DNA of 64,000 bases from Paracentrotus lividus (GCA_940671915.1 CALNVZ010003430.1:18877546-18941545); one strand, 5' to 3'. Shown: positions 22,761-34,066, counted from the first letter of the stretch. The notes: generated from the letters alone by a model not told the origin. Numbers and translations are program-made.

Positions 22761-22823
22761 GATAGAGCACAGCTTGGGAAGGAAAGAAAAGAGGAAAAGA
22801 AGAACTGAAAAGTCGGAAAGAAG

Positions 22824-22958
22824 ATGTCGGAGAGGATGAACTGCAACCATTCGCAGCCAATCATCCGCCAATCCCACATGAGTGCACTGTTCAATACGGA
22901 TGAGATTGTAGACATCATTACTTCTCAGCCAAGCGAGTTACAGCCGAGACTTGAGTGA
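22824..22958 (+). CDS. short ORF in putative first exon
   Basis: Downstream of the E-box/E2F/CRE cluster and a purine-rich leader (22780-22823), ATG at 22824 (A at -3) opens a 44-codon frame, MSERMNCNHSQPIIRQSHMS followed by ALFNTDEIVDIITSQPSELQ and PRLE, ending in TGA. After that single TGA the same frame stays open for 28 more codons (LDSVSKHFQTNREARSF...ILM) to a TAA at 23045. The composition is protein-like throughout and not repeat-derived. Options: a true short product, an upstream ORF in a longer transcript, or the first exon of a gene whose frame was broken by one substitution. I do not recognise the family. The strand is set by the frame and by the GTAAGT donor at 23181. Confidence 0.25.
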   Translation: MSERMNCNHSQPIIRQSHMSALFNTDEIVDIITSQPSELQPRLE

Positions 22959-23139
22959 CTCGACAGCGTCAGCAAGCACTTCCAGACAAATCGCGAGGCA
23001 CGCTCTTTTCAAAACTTGATTTCTGATTTCGAAGCTATTTTGATGTAATGCTATAATCTTGTAATTTCTAGTGGAGAAATTAAGTGACATTCTAGGCTCA
23101 AAATACCTTTAGTATTTCGGGTGATAATTCTGCTTTCAG

Positions 23140-23180
23140 GCGTTTTGTTTCGTCGTGGTGCCATAACGGACCAATCACAA
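23140..23180 (+). CDS. candidate 41-nt internal exon
   Basis: TTCTGCTTTCAG ends at 23139 (pyrimidine-rich acceptor), and CACAA|GTAAGTAC begins an intron at 23181 (strong donor). The 41 nt between are open in two frames: RFVSSWCHNGPIT or VLFRRGAITDQSQ. It lies 180 bp downstream of the ORF at 22824 on the same strand, so the two could be exons of one transcript, but the connecting donor (possibly GAT|GTAATG at 23044) is weak. It may equally be a UTR exon. Confidence 0.3.
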
Positions 23181-23184
23181 GTAA

Positions 23185-23929
23185 GTACTGAAACTTTATT
23201 CAGGTCTCCCATTTTATGGGGATTTTTAAAACATTGTTCTTGTTAAACAGGACCAGAGTTGGTTTATAAGTTTGCTTAAAGTCTTAGCATTTATTTATTT
23301 TTTAAAACTAACAATAATCCACTTCATCTTATATATCATGAGGACGAATAGAAAAATCGTATTTTCAAATGAATAGTGCCTAGAAAGAAGGTCGAATGTT
23401 TTCCTCGTGTTATGCTCTAAAAATGACATCTTGAAATTGATCGAGCAATTGCTTTTCTAGAATACTTGCCATCAATCGAGACTTAAATCATTTTCGTTTC
23501 ATCTCTGAAAAAATAATGTTTTCTTGGTGCTATTGCAAGAAAATGCATCATGATTGTAGCCAGACACTTATCTATTCGGGAGAACAAGGGATTTTATCTA
23601 AAAGGTACAATCAATCATTAAACTATTTCGTTTTTGCTGATTCAAGTCAAGTGGTGATTTATTTTCAAAATGTCACCGTAAGACGACGCTGTATGATACG
23701 TGTTTATGATATTTGCCAGTGATCATGTTTCTCAAAAGTTGCTTTTTCCCATTCCATAGCTTAATTTTCGTCTTATTCCTAACATTTGCCTAACCTCCCG
23801 AGCTCTTTATCATATACTTTTTTTTTTCTGATGGTGTTTTAAAGAGAAGTCGTAATCATGAATATAATATATTGAGGGATCAATCTGCTGTGAATTTAAC
23901 CGATTAATTTCAGTGGCTGTTTCGGGATA
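23185..23929. other. no further exon seen
   Basis: AT-rich, intron-like. A 68-codon frame at 23516-23722 has an ordinary composition but no splice signals. Confidence 0.4.
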
Positions 23930-24074
23930 TGTAAATGGGGGGGGGGGGGTTGCGCCAAGCCCGATTGGGGAGGGGGCGCCGCGCCGAAATTTTCCCGATT
24001 TTAGCATGTACAATCAATGAGTGGTTTTCAAATTATAGGAGGGTGGTCCAGCATGCCCCTCCTGGATCGGCCAA
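23930..24074 (+). mobile_element. family B remnant with G-run
   Basis: A long G-run at 23938-23949, GAAATTTTCCCGATTTTAGC and the terminal CCCCTCCTGGATCGGCCA resemble the right end of the element at 5472 (CCTGGATCCGCC). No clear left end. Confidence 0.4.
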
Positions 24075-24299
24075 TTGTTGTAGAGTAGGTCACTCGGGTT
24101 TGAGTGAGTCCGTTTTCCTCTCAATATCACGAAAGTTTTCACTCGTGGATAGGAGTGGAAACTAGTCCACGTGGTACGTACGCACACATTCATCATGCGA
24201 GACTTTTATGAACAAGTAAAAATCAGGTTTGAGTCATGTGTTGTAATCCAGCTAACATACAAAAGCTTTAACTTATTAAAAAAAAAACTTATTAAAAAG

Positions 24300-24404
24300 A
24301 TGACCTGACAGGTGGTGACGTGCATCTCCTATTTTAACTGTTGCTGTTGCTGAGCTAGCGCCATGAGCGTCCTCGGACGGTGTGTGCGCTCTATAAGTTT
24401 TCAC

Positions 24405-24434
<30 letters not shown>
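24300..24434 (+). mobile_element. SINE 3' fragment with (ATT)n tail
   Basis: GCGCTCTATAAGTTTTCAC followed by ten ATT triplets (24405-24434) is the typical tail of invertebrate tRNA-derived SINEs. The upstream part has AGCGCCATGAGCGTCCTCGG. No tRNA-like head is visible, so the copy is truncated at its 5' end. Confidence 0.5.
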
Positions 24435-24435
<1 letters not shown>

Positions 24436-24510
24436 GGACCAGGGTTAATCAAACAAACTTTTGGTTAAATGATATCTGTATGGCCTCTATCTAGAAGCCC
24501 CCCACCCCCT

Positions 24511-24536
24511 ACACACACACACACACACACACACAC
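24511..24536 (+). repeat. CA microsatellite
   Basis: (CA)n of about 26 bp after a C-rich patch. Confidence 0.9.
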
Positions 24537-25120
24537 GCATTATGTTTGTGAGGGTGAAACACACCACAGGAGATCAAACAGACCGAAATGTAGCGAATTA
24601 TTATAGTTGCAGTAAATTGGCGTGAATGGGGTAACATTGTGAACATGATATTTAACTATGTATACACAATTTCAAGGGGTGTATTTTATGCACCGATACA
24701 GTATTCATATGTCGTGGCATTTTCGTAGTGTAAAAGTAAGATTGAGAGATAAAGAACTTATAATTTATACAGAAAAGAAAGCTTGGGTCAGCCACAACAT
24801 TGATTTTCTGTCTCCTTCTTCCAATTTGACTTTCTAGTTGTTTGGCTTTACACACTGCTTATAATTCATCCACTAATAGACTTCACTGTTTTGTTATAAA
24901 CCTTTGTTATTCTTACGTTTATACTTTGACTGTGCTTAATACTATTTATTAATTTAGCAATTATTTTGATTCATGCATCCATAATATTGATTATCTTGAA
25001 ACACGGAAAGGAATCTCTCTCTCGCTTTCTCTCTTAATTATTTTGTGAGAATGTATATATTTCTTATATATCAATAAAAGATTGTTTTCAAGAGATGGGG
25101 AGGTGGAGGGGGTTGCTGGG
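24537..25120. other. no gene seen
   Basis: AT-rich sequence with a short CTCT run near 25015. Confidence 0.5.
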
Positions 25121-25290
25121 TGACACTATCAGCGGAAAGTACCACCGAACTCACCAGAATTATACAGAGATGTGTGGTTGCAGCTTCATTGAAATGTGGT
25201 GAAGAGAGAATGCACGCATGTATGCATTTGACAGCACATGTACTAATAAAAAACCATCTCCTTTGTTTGGGGTATATTTTTTTATTGCAG

Positions 25291-25509
25291 GTTGGCTTGA
25301 TTCGATATTCTCGCGTGGAATCATACAATGATGGTTTGAGTGACACTGATATCCTAGAGGAATACCTGTCCGCATCTTGTCCTCGCGCTATACCGCAGTG
25401 CTTCTTGCAATATACTGATAATTTAAAGGAGAACAGACCACCAGAAATAACATCATTGCCCTGTAACATAAAAAAAGATACGATCAATGTTACGATCGAC
25501 TGTAACTCT
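25291..25509 (+). CDS. candidate coding exon cut by a MITE
   Basis: TACTAAT at 25241 (ideal branch-point) lies 44 nt before TTTTTTTATTGCAG|GTTGGC, a textbook 3' splice site at 25290/25291. From there the frame is open for 73 codons. The first 55 (VGLIRYSRVESYNDGLSDTD, then ILEEYLSASCPRAIPQC and FLQYTDNLKENRPPEITS) are well mixed and protein-like with two cysteines. At 25457 the sequence enters a MITE, which supplies the last residues and a TAA at 25510. It may therefore be a terminal exon shortened by insertion, or a dead exon. No family recognised. The match of acceptor, branch point and frame is the evidence; no transcript data. Confidence 0.3.
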
Positions 25510-25583
25510 TAGTACACATTTTACTATAGATTTACGATTTATATCACTCGTAAGATTTATCGATTCTTTTATGTTACAGGGCA
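25457..25583. mobile_element. MITE family D, copy 1
   Basis: The termini TGCCCTGTAACATAAAA and TTTTATGTTACAGGGCA are perfect inverted repeats of 17 bp. Subterminal ATACGATCAATGTTACGATC and TCGTAAGATTTATCG continue the symmetry. The flanks ACATCAT (left) and ACATTAT (right) may be an imperfect 7-bp target duplication. A longer copy lies at 56665-56902. Confidence 0.85.
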
Positions 25584-25612
25584 CATTATCTGGGATTGAT
25601 AGTTCTCTAATG

Positions 25613-25780
25613 CCGTGGTCACACCCGCTTATGTGTAGTTTTGCAAGAGTGATTGTGTTCCGCAGCCTCTGTAAGGTTGCCTCCATCTCATGCACTTCCT
25701 TGCGTTTTGAAGTGGCTGTAGCTAACTGCAGTTGTAGCTATTGTATGGCCATCTTGCGATTTGTGTTCACTTGTGATTAT
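25613..25780 (+). mobile_element. possible GTCACAC-type element end
   Basis: GCCGTGGTCACACCCGC resembles the left ends at 49170 (GCCGTCACACTGAG) and 13589 (GGCGGTCACAAC). The following sequence is GC-richer than its surroundings. No right end is identified. Confidence 0.25.
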
Positions 25781-26006
25781 GGTTAAATGTCAAACTTGGA
25801 GCTAAAAGAAAAACCCATGTGAGAATAAGCGTTATTAATGCCATGCCAGACATAGCATAATAAGTTAAAAGAAGAAACTGATCCGGTTCATTGTTCGGTG
25901 GTTTTGCGTTTTGTCCTGCATGTGTACTGTAGTCAGTCGTTTCTCCCGACAGGTCGCATCGAGGACCACTGCTGATCAAACCAAAAATACTGCGCATGAA
26001 TGACAA
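25767..26006 (-). CDS. ORF with one predicted membrane segment
   Basis: A minus-strand frame of 79 codons from ATG at 26006. Residues 1-45 are polar (SSGPRCDLSGETTDYSTHAG, then QNAKPPNNEPDQ). Residues 46-72 are hydrophobic (LLLTYYAMSGMALITLILTW, then VFLLAPSL), a good transmembrane helix, ending NHNHK. The layout looks like the last loop and helix of a multipass transporter or a short type III membrane protein. However, TTTTTCTTTTAG inside the helix codons also looks like an acceptor. No promoter, no family match by eye. Confidence 0.2.
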   Translation of the reverse strand: MSFMRSIFGLISSGPRCDLSGETTDYSTHAGQNAKPPNNEPDQFLLLTYYAMSGMALITLILTWVFLLAPSLTFNHNHK

Positions 26007-26159
26007 ACGACCATAAACGCAAAACCATCATGAGCAGCGGGAAAATGTGGTCATCCATTTTTGGAGATTTGTTTTGTTTTGTTTTGTTTTTTTGCGGGTT
26101 TTTTGTGCTAAAACGGACAACAACTGACAAGGAACGTCCACAAAAGTGATACACAAAAT

Positions 26160-27495
26160 ATCAGATACACAAAAATATCGTCCGTTTCTTACACGGCCAT
26201 GTCTGGCAGTGGCGTTACCAGGACGTGGCGCCCATAGTTTTTTTATGTATCTGTTTGTGATTCATTGACAGGTTACATGACGTAGGTTGTTGGTTTGTCA
26301 ACACTTTGGGGAACCGCAATCATCATTCGCTCTCACCTAACTTGATGTCGGTTTAGGCCTTGGCATGCTGGAATACGTGCTTTCATTACAATGCATGGAA
26401 TTCTGGTGAACCATAACAGCAATTAAAAATATTATCCCTTAAATCATACCATTGGTCTTCCACGGCGTTTTCCTTGCTGATCCTTACTGAAAAGATCATC
26501 TGTTGAGGAGACATGATTATCCTTACGTTGATTGGGAAAGGTCATTTTGTCTGGGGATGAGTCGAATACGGCTAATATTCCATGACATCGTTTGTAATTG
26601 TTTTGATAGTTAGCTTTGTAGCTTTGTAGCTCATTAGACGGTCACTTTTGATGGGAAAAGGGCTTGTTAACTAACAAAGTAACCAGCATGATCACCAAAA
26701 TGAAGTGGCCTAGCTGATTCAGCATGGTGTATATTGTATATGATTGCGAATGACCTCGTCGCAAATAACCTTAGGCAAACTCTTTACCTTAAACACTTCA
26801 ATCACCAGTTATGAAAATCATAGCAAATTGTTTCAGACAGACCGTCTTAACTACCACAGAGAAATTTTCCTTTACCCAACGATCTTTCCCTGGCTCTCAA
26901 AGTTTCCAGAATCTCTTGCAAAATCATTTAGGCCATGCTCCTACTCGTAACGTGCACGCAAGTAAGTTTCAGCTTCGAGATAGTCTGCAGAGCCCTTTAA
27001 AACTTACATCTGATGAAGAAGTCTAGAAGAAAAATTATTTACCAGGTTTACTGGAGAATGATACTCTGACACGCAAATCATATAACGGCACTTAAAGCCA
27101 TGCTCACAACCGACCATGAGTGTTTTTAAAAGTGCGTATCCCAAAGCCTCCATCAGGGTACAGTGATAATGCGATTTATTGCTTTTTTACACGACTGTAT
27201 GAAACAAAAACGGCCATCTTGCGCCTGCAGATCTGGAAATCCGTGCAGCTCCTTGAGTTCCTTTGAAACAGTTGTATTATCCAGAGACCGGTTTTGCAAT
27301 ATTAGATATTACCAGTAGCGTTGTAGCATGTGAGATGATTTATTTATTTATCTATGCTTCTCATTGTACAGAGTAGCCTGTTCAGCTTGAAGCACAGAGA
27401 ATATACTCTATACTAAAAATATTTGAATATATACAGATATAACAATTATATTTAAGTGGTCTTCCACAGGGCTCTGTCAGTAGAAATAACCATCA
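26160..27495. other. no gene seen
   Basis: Mixed-composition sequence. A 71-codon frame at 26811-27026 ends LQSPLKLTSDEEV and has ordinary composition, and an AAGTAAGTTT donor-like site sits inside it. Nothing else supports a gene. Confidence 0.4.
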
Positions 27496-27720
27496 TGCGC
27501 AGATCCAGGGAGCCGGCAAAGTCCCACCCCCCCCCCTGGGCAAAAAGGGAAAAAAAAGGGGGATAAAGGGGGAAATGACTTGATGGATGATGGATGATTG
27601 ACTTTATCCCATTGACGATATTTGATGACCGAAGGTTCGAATAAAAGAATTGGGTGTACCAAAATCTGAAATTCCAATTTCGCCCCCCCTCCCCTCTTAT
27701 AAATCCTGGATACGCCTCTG
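27496..27720 (+). mobile_element. GGATCCAGG-ended element, family B, copy 2
   Basis: Ends GCGCAGATCCAGG and CCTGGATACGCC. Shares GGTGTACCAAAATCTGAAAT, a TTTGATGACC motif and the C-run with the copy at 5472, in the same orientation. About 80 bp shorter. Confidence 0.65.
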
Positions 27721-27934
27721 ACTAAAGCAATAAAAATATACAAATATTAACAAACAAAAATACTAACACAGAAGTAATTATGATCATTTGTGATGGAAAT
27801 AAAGTTGCGGCGCAACATTAATGACTCATGATAGAGAAGGAGTAAGATTATTATTATTAGGGTATTGAATAAGCCTTCAAGAACTTAGACGAGAAACCAT
27901 CATTACCCACCCAAGAGCTTATGGTCCTTCATAA

Positions 27935-28325
27935 TGAGGTGGCACAACTGATCTTAGGCTACATACACGTGCGTGCAAAGTAACTTGCGGCATGTAGGTT
28001 GCATGTGGCCATCGTGGGCAATTTATGCGATTCCTACGTTTTTTATGAAATTATTGCAAAAACCAATCCTTCGTGTGTCGTACCTGCTCCGTGCGCGTCT
28101 AAAACAAGTACGCGCGGTGCAGTGTTGACCCATCTTTTATGCACACAATTAAAAGTATCGGCCAATTTCCAAACATTATAGAGCCCCTGTTCTTCTCAAC
28201 AATAGGGCCTGTACAATCTATTGAAAGTTAGAATCTCGGATCCGCGCCGTGCAGTGTTTGAATTTTTCTAAGAATTCCGTCATAGAGAGTTGCATGCTGC
28301 ACGTACCACCTGTCTGACCACCGCA
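27935..28325. mobile_element. TIR element, family C, copy 2
   Basis: The left end TGAGGTGGCACAACTGATC and TAGGCTACATACACGTGC parallel the 13587 element. The interior ATGCGATTCCTACGTTTTTT parallels CTGCGATTCCTGCGTTTCTG there, and the right end GTCTGACCACCGCA is its counterpart. Longer (391 bp) and more diverged than copy 1. Flanked by TAA and TTAA. Confidence 0.6.
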
Positions 28326-30958
28326 TTAAAACGTATACATAGTATTTTCATCTGCAGTAATTTGGTATATTAATGAGGGACGTTTCAATGCATCCATATT
28401 GTAAGATGTTTTACAACTATAACACCTCTCTTGCACGTATAATTGTGTACGTGATCAAAAAGTAAAGCAATGCGACATCGCATTTCTTTAAGTCCTGTCA
28501 TTGAGTATTGCGTATGAATCATGAGAGACCGTTCAAATGTGATTTCTTTTTGAGTGGAGAATGCTTTCGAGAAGACTATCCGACTCTTAAACAGCATAAA
28601 ATCTAGTAAAAGAAGAAAAATCAAACTTGAGATTTTCGTTCATATTTTTAAATACAATGTCGTGACACAAATGCATTAAGAAGTTTCAAGTCGACAAAAA
28701 TTGAAAATAATGTCTATTTGCTTAAAAATGCAAATTTAATTGGGAAAAAGAAAAAATGTTTTGGCAAAAAAAAAAAAAAAAATTATTAGATATAATATTG
28801 TTTACAGAGAGTCGTTAAACGAAATAAAATTTATACTAAGTTTCGGCGTGGGAAGTGGGGTGAGGCGGGCTGACAATCCTGGCAATATGTTGACATGTTA
28901 TTTTGGAGCTTTTTTGGTCGTTTTATCATCCCACAGTCATGTTCCTTTTGTTCTCTTTTCTAATACGTTCACGAAATCTTGCTCCTCAATAATAAAGACA
29001 TGATCACTGTCTCGTATCGGCGGAAAGGCGTTCTCGGGTTTCCCTTGTGAATTCCGCCCAATTCACTACCATTTAATAGTAAATAATATATTCGAGAGCA
29101 CGATTTCTTCTCAGAACGTCTGGTTATAGGGTAAAAGAATGTCCCCAAGGAAGAACTCTCGAGAACTTTGAACAACCTTCATTTGGAAGAATAGTGGACA
29201 AATGTACTTTCTCAATGTAAAGAAGTGATATTTTTTTTGCCATGCACTCTACATTTGGAGTGAACTCAGTGAAGGAATGTTGAACCCCAAATCACAACAG
29301 AAGTTCATATCTGATTCTATGGATCAAATACCCAGGTTCGATTTTGATTAACAATTCTATTAACTATCATCGTTTATAAAATGTTAAAAGCTGCTACTTT
29401 GCAAAATTTTATCAAAGATAAGCGAATATTTAATCGAATTTGACATCCTGTCCAAATTGTCCAAATTGTTTTAATTTTTATTTTACTATCATAAGTGATT
29501 ATTCACATTTACTTTTTATTATTACTTTTTGTTTCAAACGAATTGCCGCATTTTCCCCTTTATCAATAGAGTTGGATTTAGAGCCTCCGTCTTTCTTAAT
29601 GATCAAATTCCTTGAAAATCTACAATTTTCTGATATTGATATTTAGCAGTTATTATAAGCTATCAAGTGCTGTTAGTAACATTATTATAAATAGAATGAT
29701 TCCTTCCTGTTATAACGCTTTGGAGCAGTTGTGGGTGTCATTTACCGCAAAAAAGTTCCCCTCGTACTTTAAAGAAATGCAAAACCAAAACAGAAACAAA
29801 AAATAAAATAAAATGAAGAAAATATGCGGAGACTTCAAGGAGGCGTGAGGGGTGTCAAGAAAAAATATTTAAAAAAATAAGAATAAATTAATATTATTAC
29901 GTATCAATCATGTAGACCATTTGCTAATCCTGAACTCTTGTGATAATATGTGATTCATATCGACCGATTTAAAAAATAAACCTAATAAATGTTTTCTTTC
30001 TTTTTTTGCTTGTAAACGTTGCACGGCAAATTTGTATACGACCCACGTAATCAGCGAATCATCATCCTATTTTTTTAATCCTAATGTATTTCCCCGTAGC
30101 TCATAAATAATCGTTCGTTCAATTCAAAGAAATTATGAAGATCGCAATTCTTGCGGAAAATGAATAAAAGAAACGCCGCAAAAGGAGAAGAAAAAAAGTA
30201 TTTATCTATATATGTCATCGGTTTCTAGCTATCGCCTGTCTAATCTGCAGTGCTAAGGCTCATGGCTCTTTACGATTCACCGCTGGAATATCAATTATTA
30301 TTTTCATTAATACCGGGAGGAGCTTAGTTTTAATGCTACGTAAGCAATAAAAGTAGATGCATGCTCTTTTCTCGTATTCTTAAAAAATTGTCATGTATAC
30401 TTTTAATTCAGTGATCGTGTTTTGTTTGAGCAAGACTTATCGTGTGATTAAAATCTCGAGAGCCTTCATCATTTCATTCAATTTTGATCTCATCTCTTGA
30501 TTCAATTGAATGATAGTTTTCCAAAACTTTCCCAGTTATATTGTTTTCTCTTTCTAAAATACCTTCAATGAAGAAATTGAACTTTAAAATACATACTAAA
30601 TAGGTTGATTATCAAGGCGGTAAAGCTGAATGCGTATCTAAATCCGTAGATTGCCGAGTAATTCGTGTTAAAACTTGTCTGTCTTCTTTCTTACCTTCTT
30701 TCATTTTTTCTCACGATGTAACCCTCCCTTGGTTGTCAAATAAATTTGGGAACATTAAAAAATAAGTATATCCCAATCACCATACACCGGTTTTCATTGG
30801 GGCTCTTTCAGAGTGCAAAATATAAACATTCAATTATATAATACAATCAGCAATAATTGCACAACACGTGACATGATATGGGGAAGAGGTTTTTCACAAG
30901 ACCTTTTTAATTAACGGTAATACTTGAAGAGATGCGGTCGATTACACAGTCAAGGAGG
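28326..30958. other. no gene seen
   Basis: About 2.6 kb of AT-rich DNA with an A-run near 28767-28783. Short frames only. Intron-like or intergenic. Confidence 0.5.
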
Positions 30959-31437
30959 GCACACTATGCGAAAAAATGATATAATAAAAGTAAAATTTGA
31001 CCTGTTCTGGGTCATTCGTGACCCGGAGTCTTGATCCATTGGGGCGATTCACTTTCCGAGTCAATAATCCGGATTCTTGGTCAAAGTCTCAGATCGACTA
31101 GGATTCCGGGTGGGTGTTTCATCAATATTTAAAATCGATTTTAAATTTTAAAATCAATTTTAAATTTTTAAATCGATTTTAAAACACCCCCATAATAGGT
31201 CAGAGAGTATAACCCGATGAACCCATATTCGTGTCAAAGATTCTGATCGACCATGTTCTGGGTCATTGAAAGTGAGTCTTCTCTCCAGATTAAATCGACC
31301 AGAATAGTGTATTTCCCCTAATGGACGAGATTCTGGGTCAAAGGCCCTGCTTGACCCGGACTCGGGGTCAATAGGTTGATAATTCTGGAAAGGGTCAAAC
31401 AAATTTTTTAAACTGATGAGTTTTTTTTACAGTGCAC
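30959..31437. mobile_element. GGGTCA-rich element with CACTGTAAAA-type end
   Basis: The right end is TTTTTTTTACAGTGCAC and the left end GCACACTATGCGAAAAAA, a diverged inverse. The interior is built from variants of TTCTGGGTCA and TGACCCGGA in both orientations (at least ten), giving a quasi-palindromic layout. A second MITE is nested at 31110-31191. The GGGTCA units are structural to the element, not nuclear-receptor sites. Confidence 0.55.
31110..31191. mobile_element. nested 82-bp hairpin MITE
   Basis: GGGTGTTTCATCAATATT at the left and AAAACACCCC at the right enclose repeated AAAATCGATTTTAAATTTT palindromes. It lies inside the GGGTCA-rich element, so it inserted later. Confidence 0.65.
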
Positions 31438-33902
31438 ATAATACTTATCCATTGACAGTTGAACACTCTCAAATTCGTTTTGCTGTTCCCTATCTCATCC
31501 ACACTCTCAATTGTGTCTGTGCATGCGTGTTCCCCCGGACAATGCGAATATAATTTCAATTTTTAATCAATCCGTTCGTATATGCAATTATACTTTGGGC
31601 CTATTCGAGCTTATCTTTTATCCTCTACAAATTAAATTCGTCAAAATATAGCTCAATTTCTTGCTCAATAGATCAATATGATCCAATTTCATTGGTTGAT
31701 CTACAGATATTTGAAGCCTTGTTTACTACAAATTTATTAACAGTGAACCGGGTTAAACCCTATAAGATTTGTCTGTATTCGATAATGCAGTAAATTCTTT
31801 TTTTTTTCCTGAGGCTTACGAGAATATTCAGTGTAATATGAAGATTTCTCCTTTTTATTAACAGTAAAATGAAGAGAATTGGTATCTTTTTTAGGTTAGA
31901 ACATAAATAGTAATCTAGGCAGAATTTGGTGACCTGGCTAAATATAAATAACGTTCCCTAAAGTAGTTACACGTTTGGGCTCAATCTAATAATAAAAGAA
32001 AATTGAGAAAATGAAGGTAACGCCGCTTGTTACCCGTTTTTTATATATATTTTTTTTATTTTATTTTTTTTATTGTTAATTAAAGGCACTTTACAAATGT
32101 CCCCAAACCATTACCCCCATTCCAACAAGTTCTCTTGTACCTACCCACTTGGCGGGATAGGGCGTTTCAGGGTAAAGTTATCCTGTCTGAATAATTCTTG
32201 GCGTTTTAGAAGCATATATCTCTTGCCTCGGACGGAAGAGGGGGTTTGATGCTTCCCTAGGGCCCTGGATCCCAAGACACGCCAGAAATAATTTCTACGA
32301 TGTGGGTAAATCATAATCGACGAGAGCTTTTGATTTCGGTCCGCATTTTGCTTTATCTTCTTTTTCAATCCGGGGAAAAATACAAACCATAACATGCACT
32401 TTTCGACACTGTACGACCGTTCAGACCCGCGCAATAACGACAGTCTGCAGTTCACTCTGTTTATTGATCAGCAATGAAAGGTAAATTTGAAAAAGCTCGC
32501 TTTCAGAGTTTGCTTATTTTCGTTTTCATCACGGCGATCCTACTCAATATCTACGAAGGAGGAGATTGTCGAATCGTTTATCGTAGCTAGGTTTGTAAAT
32601 AGAGGGCTTACTTGTCTGTGTTTGACCTCTGCTCGTGGATCCTGCCAGACTGCTGTAATAGCGCGTGAAACCTGGCCGGGACGATCTTCTTAATGCGTTC
32701 CATATTGATCATCATGACAATCTTTAAAGGGATGGGATGAGACAAAAAATGACGTGCCACGGTTCGACATTGCTAAGAGATGTTCACGCGGAGACGGAGG
32801 CGCCAAATTTGAGTTTTGGTAAACACCGTGCGGAGTTTGTCGTCAGCCGGTTATCTTCGGACGAAGAATGAGGACTGGGAAAGATAGTTACTTTGGTCGG
32901 AAACCAAACCAGGCTTCTTCAAATAATCCTGCTAATCAAGGCACGATGATAATTGCAAACGACGTATTTTACATGGTGTACTCTTTCAATACTTTCAATG
33001 GTTATGGCGCTGCGTTTATATGAGCTAGGGACACTGATACAGTAACATGGGAAATATCTTTGATTAGAATTTGTTTAAAAATTGTCATGAAATAATGTCT
33101 ACTTGCCGTGCAGACGGAGAACGGCATACATGTGAGAGATAATTTAGAATAGAAGGATGAGTACAAGAAAAATCATCTTATGTTATCCATATTCTGAGGA
33201 CATCGATATTTGAATACACATAAGTGGGTTTAAATTAATGGCTATTTTGCCCACTAAAGCATGACAAATGTAAACATATTTATTAGGAGCTGACGGGAAC
33301 TTAATTATGATTTTATGAATAGGTTTTAGGGTTGGGGCTAGGTTTATTATTCGATACATCCATAGTTTTTGAATTATTTCAACGTAAGATGGCTGACCCA
33401 GTTTTCATGTATGTAGTGCTATTATGATAAGAATTGGACCAGTGTTGAGCAAACATTTTAGAAACAGAAAACATAATATTTAACCAAGGGAGAAAAAGAA
33501 TCAATATGTGCAACATAACCGAGGCGCCGTTGAAAATGAAAAGTAATAACTTGCTTTGTCTCCATTCAAACCCTTTCCCTAAAAAGATGGTATCGCAATA
33601 ATATAAGAGGAAATATTTTATTTGTTAATTCAATGATTGTTATTTGATACTTCTGGGTCCCCTTTTGAGAAATAAATTCATTCAATATTAAGTATCGAAG
33701 AGACTTTATTTATGCGTCCATGTTTACATTCGTGCTCACTTGCCCACATAAACTTCTTTAAAATTGAGCTTCAAGCATGATTACACATTGACCCTTTTTC
33801 ATCTTGGGAAATAATGTTTTGTGTTTCAAATCTCGTTTTTTTCCGTCCACGAAAATGTAAAACCGTCTCCACATTGTAGATCTGCTCACTTTTATTTATA
33901 TT
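31438..33902. other. no gene seen; isolated E2F-like site
   Basis: Plain DNA, with a GC-richer patch at 32640-32880 containing GAGGCGCCAAATTT (E2F-like) but no ORF or paired site. Frames at 32141-32455 (minus) and 32487-32693 (plus) are unremarkable. Confidence 0.4.
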
Positions 33903-34066
33903 CTAAAAACCTAAGTGCTGATTTATCGGTGTCGTATAGTGGCTGCAATTGAATTTCTATATCAGCACCAGAAGTACTATTTTAGCACTGGGACGAGGGC
34001 TAATTTACCAGGGAAAAAATGTGCGACAGCGATGGGATTCGAACCTTGGTCCGCTTTGACACTGAA
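33903..34066 (-). mobile_element. tRNA-derived SINE, family S1
   Basis: TCTAAAAACCTAAGTGCTGA (3' terminus inverted), TATCAGCACCAGAAGTACT, and GATTCGAACCTTGGTCC (B box inverted). Ends in a GAA-rich run at 34067. Confidence 0.75.

Noticed and set aside
31000-31400. Cluster of nuclear-receptor half sites (GGGTCA/TGACCC)
   Set aside because: The word is the building unit of a repetitive element, not an independent regulatory cluster.
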